DNA from: Piper betle
Lineage: Eukaryota; Streptophyta; Magnoliopsida; Piperales; Piperaceae
Direction of reading: 5' to 3'
Length of the DNA stretch: 64,000 nt
Assembly (NCBI GenBank): GCA_033002965.1
Contig: JAURVB010014813.1
Location: 1 to 64,000, forward strand
The notes under the pieces are model-generated. The model worked only from the letters and a program-made list of their open reading frames with translations. It was not told the DNA's origin and did not search any database. Positions 1 to 11,932 of the stretch are shown here, piece after piece. Within the stretch, counting starts at the first letter, position 1. Each line of letters begins with the position of its first letter. The position numbers and the translations under genes are program-made.

Positions 1-2065
1 ACGCGCAAACAATAGGAAAACCTAATATTATAGGAAAACTAAAAGTAAGAAAATTAGGTGTTCTAAAAAATATAAAAGCCTAATATTATAGAAAAATTTT
101 TTAAAAAACTAAAACTGGAAAAATTAAGAATTAAGAATAATTTTAATTAAGAGTTTTCCCTTTTAAATAGGAACGCATAAAATAAAGTAGTAATAAATAA
201 TCTTTATCGATTTTGCACATGTAATAACTTTTTCTTTTTTAAATTGCATTTCATAATTGCTTGCTAAGAAAGTAATATTAGAATATAGTTTCAAAATTAG
301 TAGGTATTGATTGATCACTTGAATATAAACATGCATAATTATTTGATATTATTAGAGTTTGGAGGAAAATTTGTAGTTGGTAAAGTAGAGACAAATATAT
401 GATCAATTGATTTAGAAAACTAAAATCAAATATATATAATTATACCAAGTGGATAATTGAATGCATTATCACGTGTTCTTAATAACAGAAAAATATAGAA
501 AACTAGGATTCAACATATTGTCATGTGTTTTTATGTAATAAGAAAGCCTATATATTATCGTAATCATTGACAATATAACGATAATTATATTCGATTTATA
601 GCTCCTAAGTTGCATCGTACACGATTATCATAGTCAATTTTAATTACTTCATTAGATCACTTAACCTTCATTCCATGTGAATCACATCATGTATATCTTT
701 ACTTCATTCATAGTCTGACATTCATCATGACAACTACTCAATTCTAGCATATTATGCTAACAATCATCATCAATTTTAACTAATTAAATCGGAAGTAATT
801 ATACCTCACGTCATCAGCGATCTGCGACAGTTAGAGTTTCGTCGCGCGTCTCAGAGCTCGAATTCAACGCTCGGCGGCATCCGAAGTCGATCAGGTTCGA
901 CTGGATGAACATCGTGGAAAATCTACCAAATTCCTGCAAATCTAGTTTTTTGGCGGGTTTCGGTGGTTTTCTGGCAAGTTCCGGCGGTTTTCCAACAACA
1001 ACCGCTGGCGGCGTCTACTGGCCAAAAAGTAAGGCTATTGGGTACCCTTGGAACCGGCTCGGTGAGTCCGATGCGTCTACGGCATCGAGATGGTCGGTGG
1101 AGTTGGCGGCTCGCCGGAAAATGCTCAAAACAGCGGTGGCGGCGATGGTGACTTGATCTGGCCGGCCTAGGCGGTGACGGCCTTCGCTTCGATCAAGAAG
1201 GGTCGCTGGGTGGTAGTGTATATTTACTTCGACCAATTAAACAGGGTTCAACCATATTATAAAATTATAAGTAAAATATGTTATTAAATATAAAAAATAT
1301 ACTTTTCATGAATATTTTATTAAATACCAGTTAAAATAATTCTATATATCCTCATATAATAGTAAGAAAATAATTTTATATATTCTCATATCCAAATTAA
1401 TGCATGTTATAGATGAAAAGAAAACTTCGAAATCTGCTTTAAAATAGTATGTTTTGAGCTTTACTCGAATAGAATAAACTATTCATGGAGAGTTGAATAG
1501 AAAGAACTTTCAACCCAACAAGTACCGTAAATGAAGAGATTAATTTGCAAGTCAATAATTCGCAAATGAGTGTGTAAGGCAGATCTCTAAAGATACCTAG
1601 CAGACATTCTTCAAGAACGCATAAATACTTTGTAGGTGCCCGTAGGTTGCCCATTTTTTGCTTGTGTCATGTCATCGAATCGCAGTCCTAATTATTAGAA
1701 AGACGAAAGCGCAAGCTACAAATTACCCAACAGCTGTAAAAAAACGATTTTAACTGCCAAGGCATGGCCATGCACGCCCAACTGTTTGATCAGATCGGTC
1801 CATTGAACGTGAAAATGAAGAAGTATAGTGGTAATATATGCGACAGATCATGTAACAATTGACACATGTTCTCTATAAATGCTATTAGCTAGCTTACCTA
1901 TTAATTAGAAGGATGTATAGAGTTTCATCAATCTATCCCATCTGATCATAAAGATTAAGAAGGTGCATTTTGCAACAAGCTAGTAGACTTAACTAGAAGT
2001 TCCAACAAAAGGACTGATAAAAAGTACAGATTCTATATACTATGGCCATGGAGGGTTTTGTATGG
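1..2065. other. Intergenic DNA downstream of the SPL gene
   Basis: AT-rich DNA with no supportable gene. A GC-richer patch at about 800-1220 (short overlapping reading frames, many CGG/CCGG words) looks like an old transposon scrap, but no protein family is recognisable in any frame. The part just before 2066 is presumably the 3' untranslated region of the SPL gene on the minus strand. Confidence 0.6.
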
Positions 2066-3729
2066 TCAAAGCATTTCTCCCACCTCGAACATGGCCTGGC
2101 CGAGATGCAACAAGTTGTGCAACTCTGTTGGTTGTTGACTCTGATCGGGGTAAGAGCTGCCCACAACCAAACAAGCGGCACCAGTAGCAGAAGAGATTGA
2201 GACATGGCCGGTACCGCTATCTCTAGTACCAGAGTGGCTTGAGGAAGAGGGGGAGAAACAGTTTCTATCATCAATATTGACAAAGCCGCCTAATGAAAGC
2301 CCCGACTCTTGCTTTGGTTGCCACTCTATAGGATCCTCTTTCCTCTCGACGTCCGGTAATTCTCCCCTCTCCATCAGAAGTGGAAGAGTGGAAGATGAAC
2401 CCTTTTGATCACCTGCTGTATCATATTTTATGTTAAGGGCCGATTAAGAACATGTTTAAAACATTAGCTGTGATGAAAGGAACCATTTGATAGTACGCTT
2501 GTCTTGAGATGATCAAGAAGAAGTGTATGAAGAGACAAGAGTGATGGTGAAACTAAACTGGTTATATGAATAACATAGGATGTACCATTGGTGTAGCTTG
2601 CAGGAGACTTTCCAGATGAGTGAGATTTCCTCCTCCGACGGTTGTGATCAGCTAGCCTCTTTCTGCAGCTCCTCTTCACCTCATCGAACTCCGACAAAAC
2701 ATGGAACCTGCCTCACACCAAGTGCAAGCTTTAATGGTGCAGCAAATCTAATAAAGTTCCTTTACTACCTTTGTGTTCACGCATTAGATACCCCTACAGT
2801 TTTTTCTTGTCTTTGCCCATTCCTCACTGTTTTTTGAGATGTTTAATTAAAGAGCAAACCCCTACGTAATTGTATGGATCTTATAATAAAGACGATTTAA
2901 AAAACGGCCAGGATTTGAAAGAAGTTCGCCAATCACAAAAGTGATAACTTCCACTTCTTATTTACAAAGTGCAAATCCTCGCCATAATTAACAAACAAAC
3001 TAAATCATTTCACAAAGAGTGCACAAAATCGCTTATAAGAAGCTAATAGAACTAGTGATGAACACCCAAAAAGTTCTGGTTCCTTGGTATCACAACTAGT
3101 TACTGTGTCTGACACACCAATATCAAACTGTTCCTATCGGAAATTTAACTCAAACTCGCTAACCTGCTACATTGCTGGCAGAAACGCTGCTCAACCCCAC
3201 CTGCAAGGACCTTGGTAGCTTTGGAATGGAACTCACACACTTTATGCCTCCTGTGGTAGTGCTTAGCGTTGGATAGATCCGCCTTGCAACCTTCGGCTTG
3301 GCAACGAGGGGCCTGGTTTGTATGATAGAAGCCTCGTGATCGGTTGAAGAGCCGGTCGATCACAGAGGTCTCCGAAGGGAAGTAAGTCCGGTGGCCGAGA
3401 TTCAACCCCATGCTTGAACCGTATAGGTTTCTTTCATAGAACCCAAAACAACCATGATCTTCTCTTTTGATGAACCCGTTCTGGTGATAGTCATGGTGAA
3501 AAGGAAATGCGCTGGGAAGGAAGGTGTGATCAACAGTGGCAGCCGTGTTGGAGACACCCAAAAGATTAGTTGCCGGGTTGATGAAGGAGACTTGATCCAT
3601 CCCACAACTAGCCTCAAAATCGAACAACTGTTTGTGGGTCTCGGGTTCCAAGCCTGCAAAAGGCATCATGGAGTGAGGAGCTCTCCAGGTTGCAAAGGCA
3701 CCAAGTTCTTGAGGCCTGGAGCTGTTCAT
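2066..3729 (-). CDS. SPL8: SBP-box transcription factor, SPL8/LIGULELESS1-like
   Basis: Nuclear transcription factor that binds GTAC-core sites. Three exons join in frame to 344 residues: 3164-3729, 2586-2707 and 2412-2066, all with GT-AG introns. The SBP domain is split by intron 1 inside its zinc-binding region: exon 1 ends at FCQQCSR and exon 2 continues with [17 protein letters not shown]. Visible parts are the first zinc site ([15 protein letters not shown]), the second (CQQC) and the basic nuclear-localisation tail [12 protein letters not shown]. Just before the domain is [10 protein letters not shown], a motif shared with Arabidopsis SPL8 and rice SPL10. No miR156 target was found in the exons or nearby untranslated sequence, as expected for the SPL8 clade. 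Length matches SPL8 (333 aa in Arabidopsis). All exons are open. SPL8 versus another small SPL is the main uncertainty. Confidence 0.92.
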
Positions 3730-3975
3730 GGTCTCCCTTCTCTACATGATCCGGAAACAATAGAAAAGGTAAGAAGCAGGTCAGGTTTTAGAATTTAGAG
3801 CTGAGAAGGTGAAGTAGCGATGCAAGAGAAGCAGAGAAAGAGACAAGAAGGAAAGTAGACTTGCTTTTATCTCAGGCTTTGGCTTCCTGGTATTACACAG
3901 GTTTGAGCAACACTTGATGCTTGAATCAATGCAGTGTAGTAAGGAATGATATTGTAGCTAGCTAAGGTACACGGT

Positions 3976-3987
3976 CTTATAAATAAG
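3976..3987 (-). promoter_or_regulatory. Possible TATA box of the SPL gene
   Basis: On the minus strand this reads TATTTATA, about 250 bases upstream of the SPL start codon, which leaves a plausible 5' leader of roughly 200 bases. It is a weak match to the TATA consensus in this orientation, and there are no transcript data. Confidence 0.35.
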
Positions 3988-4116
3988 AGGAATAGAGAGG
4001 GTCCAAGTGGTAGGATGGGGAAATCAATGCAGTGCCCGAAATTTCCAATCTCGTCTTTTGGTTATGACTCATGGTTAAGAGAGAAACGAACTCCACTGCT
4101 TTGGCACAGCCAAATT

Positions 4117-4122
<6 letters not shown>
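4117..4122. promoter_or_regulatory. G-box CACGTG at the transposon junction
   Basis: A perfect palindromic CACGTG lies between the SPL core promoter and the TA run that marks the edge of the first foldback element. G-boxes bind bHLH and bZIP factors in plants. A six-base site can occur by chance, so function is only a possibility. Confidence 0.3.

Positions 4123-4123
<1 letters not shown>

Positions 4124-4151
<28 letters not shown>
4124..4151. repeat. (TA)n microsatellite bordering foldback element 1
   Basis: Uninterrupted TA run immediately left of the first foldback element. Similar TA runs flank element 2 on both sides (about 6451-6463 and 8802-8821), suggesting that these elements insert into TA repeats or carry them at their ends. 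Confidence 0.85.
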
Positions 4152-4155
<4 letters not shown>

Positions 4156-6427
4156 CTATGGTGCAGTGCACCATGCGCTCTTAACCGTGGGATCCAACGG
4201 CCCACAACATGCTATCATCTCCAAACACCCCTTACCCTACTTTCCGGCTTCTCCCAGGCAACCTTCCCGCCTGCCGCCGCACCCGCCCGCCGCCGAGCCC
4301 CCGCCTGGCCCCGCGTCCCCACCTATAGCCATGGCCTCCCCCTTGCATTCCCCCAACCTGGCCACCCCCTTCCAACTCTCTGGCCGCCCCCCAACCAAGC
4401 GTTCCCTGCCTTGTTTCCCCTTGCCCTATTTCCACACCCCCCCCTCAGCCAAACGACGTCCCCCAGTGCATTGCCGCCCCCAATCCCGAGGTAATGACAA
4501 TACTAGCCAACGGCAAGGTCGTTGGTGGTGGCTCAACAAAACAAAGGTAGGGAAAGAAAGGGCGATCACAATTATATAATAAACACTTGACTCACTTCCA
4601 ACTCGAGTCAATATTACAAAATAAATTTAAAAAAAATCGTAATACAAATTTATTTTACTCCCGAATGGAGTCATTATTAAGAAATAGATTTTAAAAAATA
4701 ATTTTTATTGACTCAAATCAATTTCAAAAAAATTAAAATTATTAAAAACTTGACTTAAGAAAAAGAGGAAGTCGTGGGCGAGTGTAGCTTTTATTACAAA
4801 ATTATTTTATTTTTTCAAATTTATTTTGTAATATTGAAATGAGTCGAGAGCATGTATAATTTTTATTTTATGACATTTTATTTTTTATATTTTTTAAACA
4901 AATAAAATAAAATATTTTTAATAAAATAAAATACTATTAAAAATATTACAAAATACAACCCAAAAAATATATAGTAAAATACCATAAAATAAAATAATCA
5001 AGTTCTAATAGATTATTTTATTTTATAGCATTTTATTCTATTTGTTTTACATTTTTTGAGATGTATTTCATAATATTGACCGTCAATATTACGAAAAAAT
5101 AAAGTAAAATATCATAAAATAAAATAATTGAGTTATACTCATTATTTTATTTTATGGTATTTTTAATATTTTTTTAGATATATTTTGTAATATTGACTTG
5201 AGTTGAGAGTGAGTGAAATTTTTATTATAAAATTAACCCTCAATATTTATTTCCTCACTCAAGTCAATATTATAAAATACATCTCAAAAAATATTAAAAA
5301 ATATAGTAAAATATCATAAAATAAAATAATAAAGTTCTAATGGATTATTTTATTTTATAGTGTTTTACTTTATTTTTTTCTATGGTATTTTACTTTATTT
5401 GTTTCTTAATATTGACAATCAATATTAAGAAATATATCTTAAAAATATAAAACAAATATAATAAAATACTAAAAATAAAATAATCCATTATAACTTAATT
5501 ATTTTATTCTAAGGTATTTTACTATATTTTTTATATTTTTGAATTGTATTTCGTAATATTTTTTATAGTATTTATTTTATTAAAAATGTTTTATTTTATT
5601 TATTTAAAAAATTATTTAAAATAAAATACCATAAAATAAAAACTATACACACTCTCGACTCGTGTCAATATTACAAAATAAATTTTAAAAAATAAAATAA
5701 TTTTGTAATAAAAACTAAACTCACTCACTACTCACTTATTTCTCGAGTCAAGTTTTTAATTTTTTTAATTTTTTTAAAATTAACTTGGGTCAATAAAAAT
5801 TATTTTTTAAAATTTATTTCGTAATAATGACTTTATTCGGGAGCGAATCAAGTTTTTATTATGAAAATTTTTTTAAAATTTATTTCGTAATATTGATTCG
5901 AGTAGGGAGCGTGTTAAGATTTTATTACGAAATTGTCATCACCCTTTCCTTCCCCCACTTTTGTTTTGTCGAGCTACCACCGCCGGCCGCTCGCTGGCCA
6001 ATGCCGCCGCTGCCTCGGGGTTGGGGCGACGACGCATGGGGTGATGATGTTGTCTGGTGGCAGGGGATGGAAACAGGGCAAGGGGAAAAATAGTGTAGTG
6101 GGGGGGAACGGGGGTCGCGACCCAGGGCGGGGACGGGGCTGGGAATGCATGGGGGGCCGTGGAGGCAGGCAAGGGGGTGGGAAGGGGGCGGCCGGGCTGG
6201 GGGAATGCAGGAGGCAAAGTCGCGGCTGCAGACAAGGATGTAGGATGGCTAGGGGCTCCAGCCTGCGAACAAGACACGGGCCAGGCGGCGCTGCGACTGC
6301 AGACAAGGTCATAAGGGAGAAGTGGGAAAATAGGGTGGGGGGAGGGTTTAGAGATGGGGGCGTATTGTAGGCTGTTGGATCAGATCCAACAGCCTATAAA
6401 GGCAGCGCATATGCACCGCTAAAATAT
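4152..6427. mobile_element. Foldback element 1, near-complete 2.3-kb palindrome
   Basis: Non-autonomous DNA element with no transposase. The left half (4152 to about 5230) reads as the imperfect reverse complement of the right half (about 5230-6427). The outer arm of about 450 bases on each side is GC-rich. Examples are the left stretch around 4488-4580 (cccgaggtaatgac ... gcgatcacaatt) and its counterpart around 5930-6040, read in reverse. Inside, the arms continue as AT-rich DNA made of repeating palindromic modules, so almost no unpaired loop remains. The ends carry related motifs: GGTGCA..GCGCT at both tips and GTTGGATC..GATCCAAC near the right tip, degraded on the left. The GC-rich arms contain open frames on both strands, which are by-products of composition. 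Exact ends are estimated to within about 10 bases. Confidence 0.82.
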
Positions 6428-6448
6428 AGTACGGCATAATAACATTGT

Positions 6449-8825
6449 CATGTATATATATATATGGAAAAAAGGTAACTGTAATGGAGCACAGCCAAGA
6501 TGGTTGTGCTCAATTTTCTTTTTAGCCGTTGGATTCAATCCAACGGCTAAAAATAACCCAACCAAATCAACCCAGTGTTCCCACTCCCGCTCCCGCTCCG
6601 ACGTTGCCGTGCCGCTCAAATTTTGCCGGCGCTGCCTTGGGTCACCCGGGGCCGTCCATACTTGGGGAAGAACCCGCCCACCTCGGCCGCCTGCCTCGCC
6701 CGCCCACCTCGCCTGCTCGCCGCTCGCCGCGCCAGCCCATCGCGCCCGCCAGCCCACTGCGCCACCCACCCGCTGCTCGCTGCGCCAGCCCACCGCGCCT
6801 GCCCCTACTATTTTGGCGCGCCACCTTGGGTCACCTTGGGAAGATCGGGAATGGCCGGAGGTCGTCACCTGGGGAAAGGAAGGGAAGAGGGGCGGCACTG
6901 GCGGCGCTGGCCGGCGGCCGGGGTGGAGCGGCAAAAGCAGAGGACAGGGGCGATCGTGAAACAGGGGAGGTCGTGGAGCTGAATGGCAACTTCGTAATTA
7001 AAACTAAACTCGCTCCCGACTTGAGTCAATCTTATAAAATATATCCCAAAAAATATTAAAAAATATAGTAAAATACGATAAAATAAAATAATCAAATTCT
7101 AATAGATTATTTTATTTTATGGTATTTTAATCTATTTTTTCATATTTTTTGAAATTTATTTCGTAATATTGACTCAAGTCGACACCGAGTCAAATTTTTA
7201 TTTTAAAACAACTCCTCTTGAAAAATATGAAAAAATAGGGTAAAATACCATAAAATAAAATAATCCATTATAATTCCATTATTTTATTTTTGGTATTTTC
7301 CAGAATTTTTTTATATTTTTAGGGAATTATTTTGTAATATTGACTCTAGTCTAGTCCGAGTCAAGTTTTTATTACAAAACTACCCCTGCCCATTTCCTTC
7401 CCAACTTGTGTCAATATCACGAAATAAATCTAGAAAAAAATGAAAAAAATAGATTAAAATACCATAAGATAAAATAATCAATTAGAACTCAATTATTTTA
7501 TTTTATGGTATTTTATTATATTTTTTTTATAATTTTCAGGATATATTTCGTAATATTGACTCGACTCAGGAGCGAGTCAAGTTTTTATTACGAAACTAAG
7601 TCTGCCCATTTCCTCCTCCCTCCCCTATTTTGCTGGCCACTCCATTTTTCCAACCCTATTTTGTCGTGCTACCCGACTATCGGCGACCTCGCTACCGGCC
7701 GCCCGCTGGCGACTTTGAGAGCGAGTCATACTTTTATTATAAAATTATTATATATATATATATATATTTAATTTATTTTGTAGCAGTGGCTCGAATTGGG
7801 AGCAGATTAATTTTTTATAATAAAAATTTGACTTGGTCCCGACTCGAGTCAATATTACAAAATAAATGCCAAAAAATATTAAAAAATACAGGAAAATATC
7901 ATAAATTAAAATAATCGAATTATAATCGATTATTTTATTTTATAGTATTTTACCCTATTTTGTTCATATTTTTTGAGAGAGGTAGTTTTAAAAGAAAAAC
8001 TTGACTCGGTGGCGACTTGAGTCAATATTAAGAAATAAATCTATTAGAACTTGATTATTTTATTTTATCGCATTTTAATATATTTTTTTGTATTTTTTGG
8101 GATAAATTTTATAATATTGACTCAAGTCGGGAGCGAGTCAAGTTTTAATTACGAAATTGCCATTCAGCTCCACGACCTCTCCTGTTTCACGATTGCCCCC
8201 GTCCTCTGCTTTTGCCGCTCCACCTCGACCGCCGGCGACCTCGCCGCCACCGTCGCTTGCACCACCGCCGGCCAGCGCCGCCGGTGCCGCCCCTCTTCCC
8301 TTCCTTTCCCCTCTTTCTCTTTCCCTTGCCCTATTAGCCGCCCCTCTCTGCTCTGTTTCTTGGAATGTTGCCGGCCTCCGTCCAATCGCCGCGACGACCT
8401 CCGGCCATTCCCGATCTTCCCCAGGTGACCCAAGGTGGCGCGCCAAAACAGTAGGGGCAGGTGCGGTGGGCTAGCGCAGCAAGCGGCGGGCAGGCGCGGC
8501 GAGCGGTGGGCTGGCGCGGCGAGTGGTGAGCAGGCGAGGTGGGTGGGTGAGGCAGGCGGGCAAGGCCGACGGGCGAGGCAGGGGGAGGCAGGTGGGCGAG
8601 GCGGGCGGGAGTCGACGAGACGCACGACGGCCGGCCGGGGAAGAGTCGCCGGAGTTGGGTGGGGTGGGTGAGGTGGGGTGGGGTGGTGTGGGTGGGGGGA
8701 GGGGGTGAGAAATTTATTTCCAGCCGTTGGATTGAATCCAACGGCTGGAAAATTGCAGCACAGCCATCTTGGCTGTGCTGCATTACAGCTTCCACCCCCT
8801 ATATATATATATATATATATAATCT
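6449..8825. mobile_element. Foldback element 2 with 0.6-0.7 kb inverted arms
   Basis: Sister element about 20 bases from element 1. The left arm (6449 to about 7050) and right arm (about 8090-8825) are long inverted repeats. Shared landmarks include GCACAGCCAAGATGG near both tips, the hairpin AGCCGTTGGATTCAATCC at 6522 and 8720, and TTGGCGCGCCACCTTGGGTC in the GC-rich part. The right arm has extra segments of roughly 50-80 bases. Pairing continues inward through AT-rich modules; only about 7390-7740 looks unpaired. TA runs sit at both outer edges. No transposase is encoded. TA-flanked Micron-like or Mutator-like foldback elements are the nearest known types, but I cannot place it in a superfamily. 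Confidence 0.85.
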
Positions 8826-10959
8826 TAAGCTTATTATGAGATCCAAGTTTAAGGTTATTATTATTATTATTCTAGCAGTGTAATCGGTTCACTGAGCTAG
8901 CTCTTTAGTCGTCTCTTTAGTCGTCCGATTCTGTCAGATGTAACAGACAGCTCCTGACAAGGGCATAAATACTCGTGGACTATTATATAAGAGTCGGCTA
9001 GTGAAAGAATGAGCATGGGGAAAAAATTGAGTAGCGAAAAAATGAGTAGAAAATCATACGTACCATTTTTTTGGACGAAAATCAAGCAACTGGAATCTGG
9101 GCTGGTTGTTTATTACGTTTAGAACTGGATTTTAGAAGGAGAAAGCCAAGAAGGCAGTGTATAATATAGTATGGGGCATAATGGTGCTAATCAACACCAA
9201 TTAGCAAGTTGTTATTGAGTGGTTTCATATACATTGCAAGTACAAGTAGCAATAAGTGTCTTTCTCCCTTAAGTGCGCACTTGGTAAATATATCGGCTAC
9301 TGTCTTCGGCGCTAATAACACTATTCACATCATTTGATACATTGGCTAGCTAGGGCTGTAAATATGTAGTCATCCGTTTGCTTACTTATCAACTATTCTA
9401 AATTAAATAAAAAAAGCTGGCAAAAACCTTATTCCTTGTATAAGAAAAATGGTTAAAAAATTAATTAATCTAACCAAATCGACTTCAGCTATAAACGATA
9501 GTTGTACTAGAAGGCTCTATCATAATTGATTTATTGTTTTAACTAATTATTATTTAATTATTTAATATATAACAATAAAACTCATTTTTACTTGAACATT
9601 AATCATGAAAATTTTAATTGTCAAAATATCAATTTGAAGAATTTATTTAGTTTATTTATTTATTTGTTTATTTCATAATTTTTAATATTAGATTAATATA
9701 GTTTGGATGGTTAAAATATTTTACATTTTTTGAATGTATTTTAACTAATTAATAAAGTTGGGTTTATGATATATATTTTAACCAATTTAACTATATAATA
9801 ATTGTTCAATTGGCTATGACAGATCAATCTTATACTTGGTTATGGTAAAAAATGTTAAAATAGTAAAGAGTTATGGTAATAATATTGACTGAATCATAAC
9901 TCAGCCATTTACATACCTACTTGGGCAGCACCAACATTATTATGTACTTTGAAAGGTTAAAAAAGAAAAAAAAAGGAAAAAAACTTACTAGACCAGATGA
10001 AAATAGATGAATAATTTCTAGCTAACTGTACTTCTCTACCAACTAAATTACGTCTTCAAATTAGATGAACCCATTTTTATTTGTCAAATCCCGAAATATA
10101 ATACCAGGCCGCATTCTACTTTGTATAGTTTATGCAGTGAGTAAATTTACAGGTCATGAAAGAGCTAGAGAGACTAGGAACTGGAATGCACCCTGAAAGT
10201 TGGAGCTGTAATATTGAGATCTAGCTAGTGAAGTGATGTGTTCTAGTTATGTATAGATCATGAATGATCAAATAACCATGCCAACATTTGGGGAAATGAA
10301 AAACTAATCTCGATACAATGTTTGTGAAATGAAAAAACTAATCTCCCACGAGAAAAACAGCAATCAAGATATGTTTTGTATATTATTAAGCTTCCCTGCC
10401 TTGCACTACTCTTGTGCAGATTGACTGTAGCACAAAACTTTCTAATACAGGAAGTTAAGATCTTCTGTTCACTGTCTAAATTGTACATATAGAGCTGGAA
10501 AGCTTTGCTTTTACTTTGCAATCTGTACTGCTCACCTGTGGGCGATGGACCGAGCGGTCGTATCTGAAGTAATAAGACTAGCTCGGATCAGGAAAGAACT
10601 GGTCATCATCAAAAGGGGAGACAAATAAACGAGAAGAATTGAACTTAATTTTTTTTTTCATTATTGAGTGGGCCACTCATCACATCAAATTCATATCCCA
10701 CCCAACAGAATTATTGTACCATGGAGCAAGAGAAACGCGCAGCGTCCTTTGTCATGGCAGGGCTCAGAAACTAGCTAGCTGGCCAATTCGCCAGTGTGCA
10801 TGTGTTGGTTCAAACAAGCTGCTACACACATTTCACATCGCCCCTTCCCTCCAACACTGCCACCCTGCGTCCGAAGGAGGTTATCCTTTTAATCCACACA
10901 TCCTTGTCGCAGGGCCAGCAATAAGCTAGTCCCCCTACTTTGGCTCGTGTGTGACTTGC

Positions 10960-11100
10960 ACCACCATATAAGGCTGCTAGCTGCTCCCAAGCCCCAAGCC
11001 AACCCAATCACTCAAATTCCATTTGGTGTTGATCGCTGATCTGATCAAGATCAGTCAAGACAATGGTACAGCGAAACATCGATTTTCCAATCCAAGAATC
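10960..11100 (+). promoter_or_regulatory. Promoter-like block without a gene behind it
   Basis: A good TATA motif (accatataaggc at about 10963-10974) is followed by a C-rich, A-rich leader typical of plant 5' ends. About 90 bases further on is an ATG at 11063 in a favourable context. That frame closes after about 19 codons and nothing recognisable follows, so this may be the promoter of a lost gene, a non-coding transcript or coincidence. Confidence 0.25.
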
Positions 11101-11906
11101 AAAAGCAGGGCAAAAGGACTGAGAGGTTGTAACCGTCGACATTAGTTGGTGGTAATAATTATGTTTGGAAAACTTGTACAAGTTGGTGGGGGATTAATAG
11201 GGGGCGATGGACAAAGGTGTGGCGTGGGCAGTGGGCGGTTGACATGATGGTTAAAGTCATGAGGATTGAGGAAGACGAGACGAGTTCGAGTTGGAAATTC
11301 CATGGCCGTGCATCGATGGGGACCAGAATCACTGCTGCGTCGTCCACTCTCATTTCCTTGTGTGTCTTTATTTGGGAAGCCAGTCCGGGCGCAATGAAAC
11401 ACACACTGCTCTCACTGCTATGTATAATAATTCTATCTATTCCGGAGAATCGACCATGACCACTTCTTGACATGTCTACATATATTATACATGCCTATAG
11501 CTAGTAGATTGTGTTACATTGCTGCCAAGTATGATTGTAGGAGACGGAACAAGCTGTGACGTTCAAAAGACACCAAATTGGCTATTAATTGTTGGGGAAT
11601 GAAAAGTCCAAAAAGCAGTTTATCTGCTGCAAATTGCGACGGCAGCAGGTAGAGGGCGGGGGGAGCTTCATGGGTGGGGGTGTAGCTTGTCTATTAGGAG
11701 AAAAAGAGGGCCCAGCTACTGGAGCTTTTGACAATAGTGGCCTCTCAATTAGTGTTGATATGATGCCGGCGGCCATGGCCATCATGTCACAACAGTTGGA
11801 AATAAGGTACTACAAACAGTTGATTGACGGTGCCGGCTGGGGCCCCAAAGCAACAACTAAAAACTCACCCAAACATTGCTGGAAACGGGCACGAGCAAGG
11901 TGATCG

Positions 11907-11932
11907 GCTCCCTCTCTCTCTCTCTCTCACTC
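11907..11932. repeat. CT microsatellite
   Basis: Run of CT dinucleotides with one interruption, in intergenic DNA. Confidence 0.8.

Noticed and set aside
2066..3729. miR156 target site in the SPL gene
   Set aside because: No close complement of miR156 was found in the exons or nearby untranslated sequence, in line with the SPL8 clade.
4166..8795. Many open frames of 60-176 codons rich in Pro, Arg, Ala and Gly
   Set aside because: They lie in GC-rich foldback arms, occur on both strands at once as mirror images, and resemble no protein family. Composition explains them.
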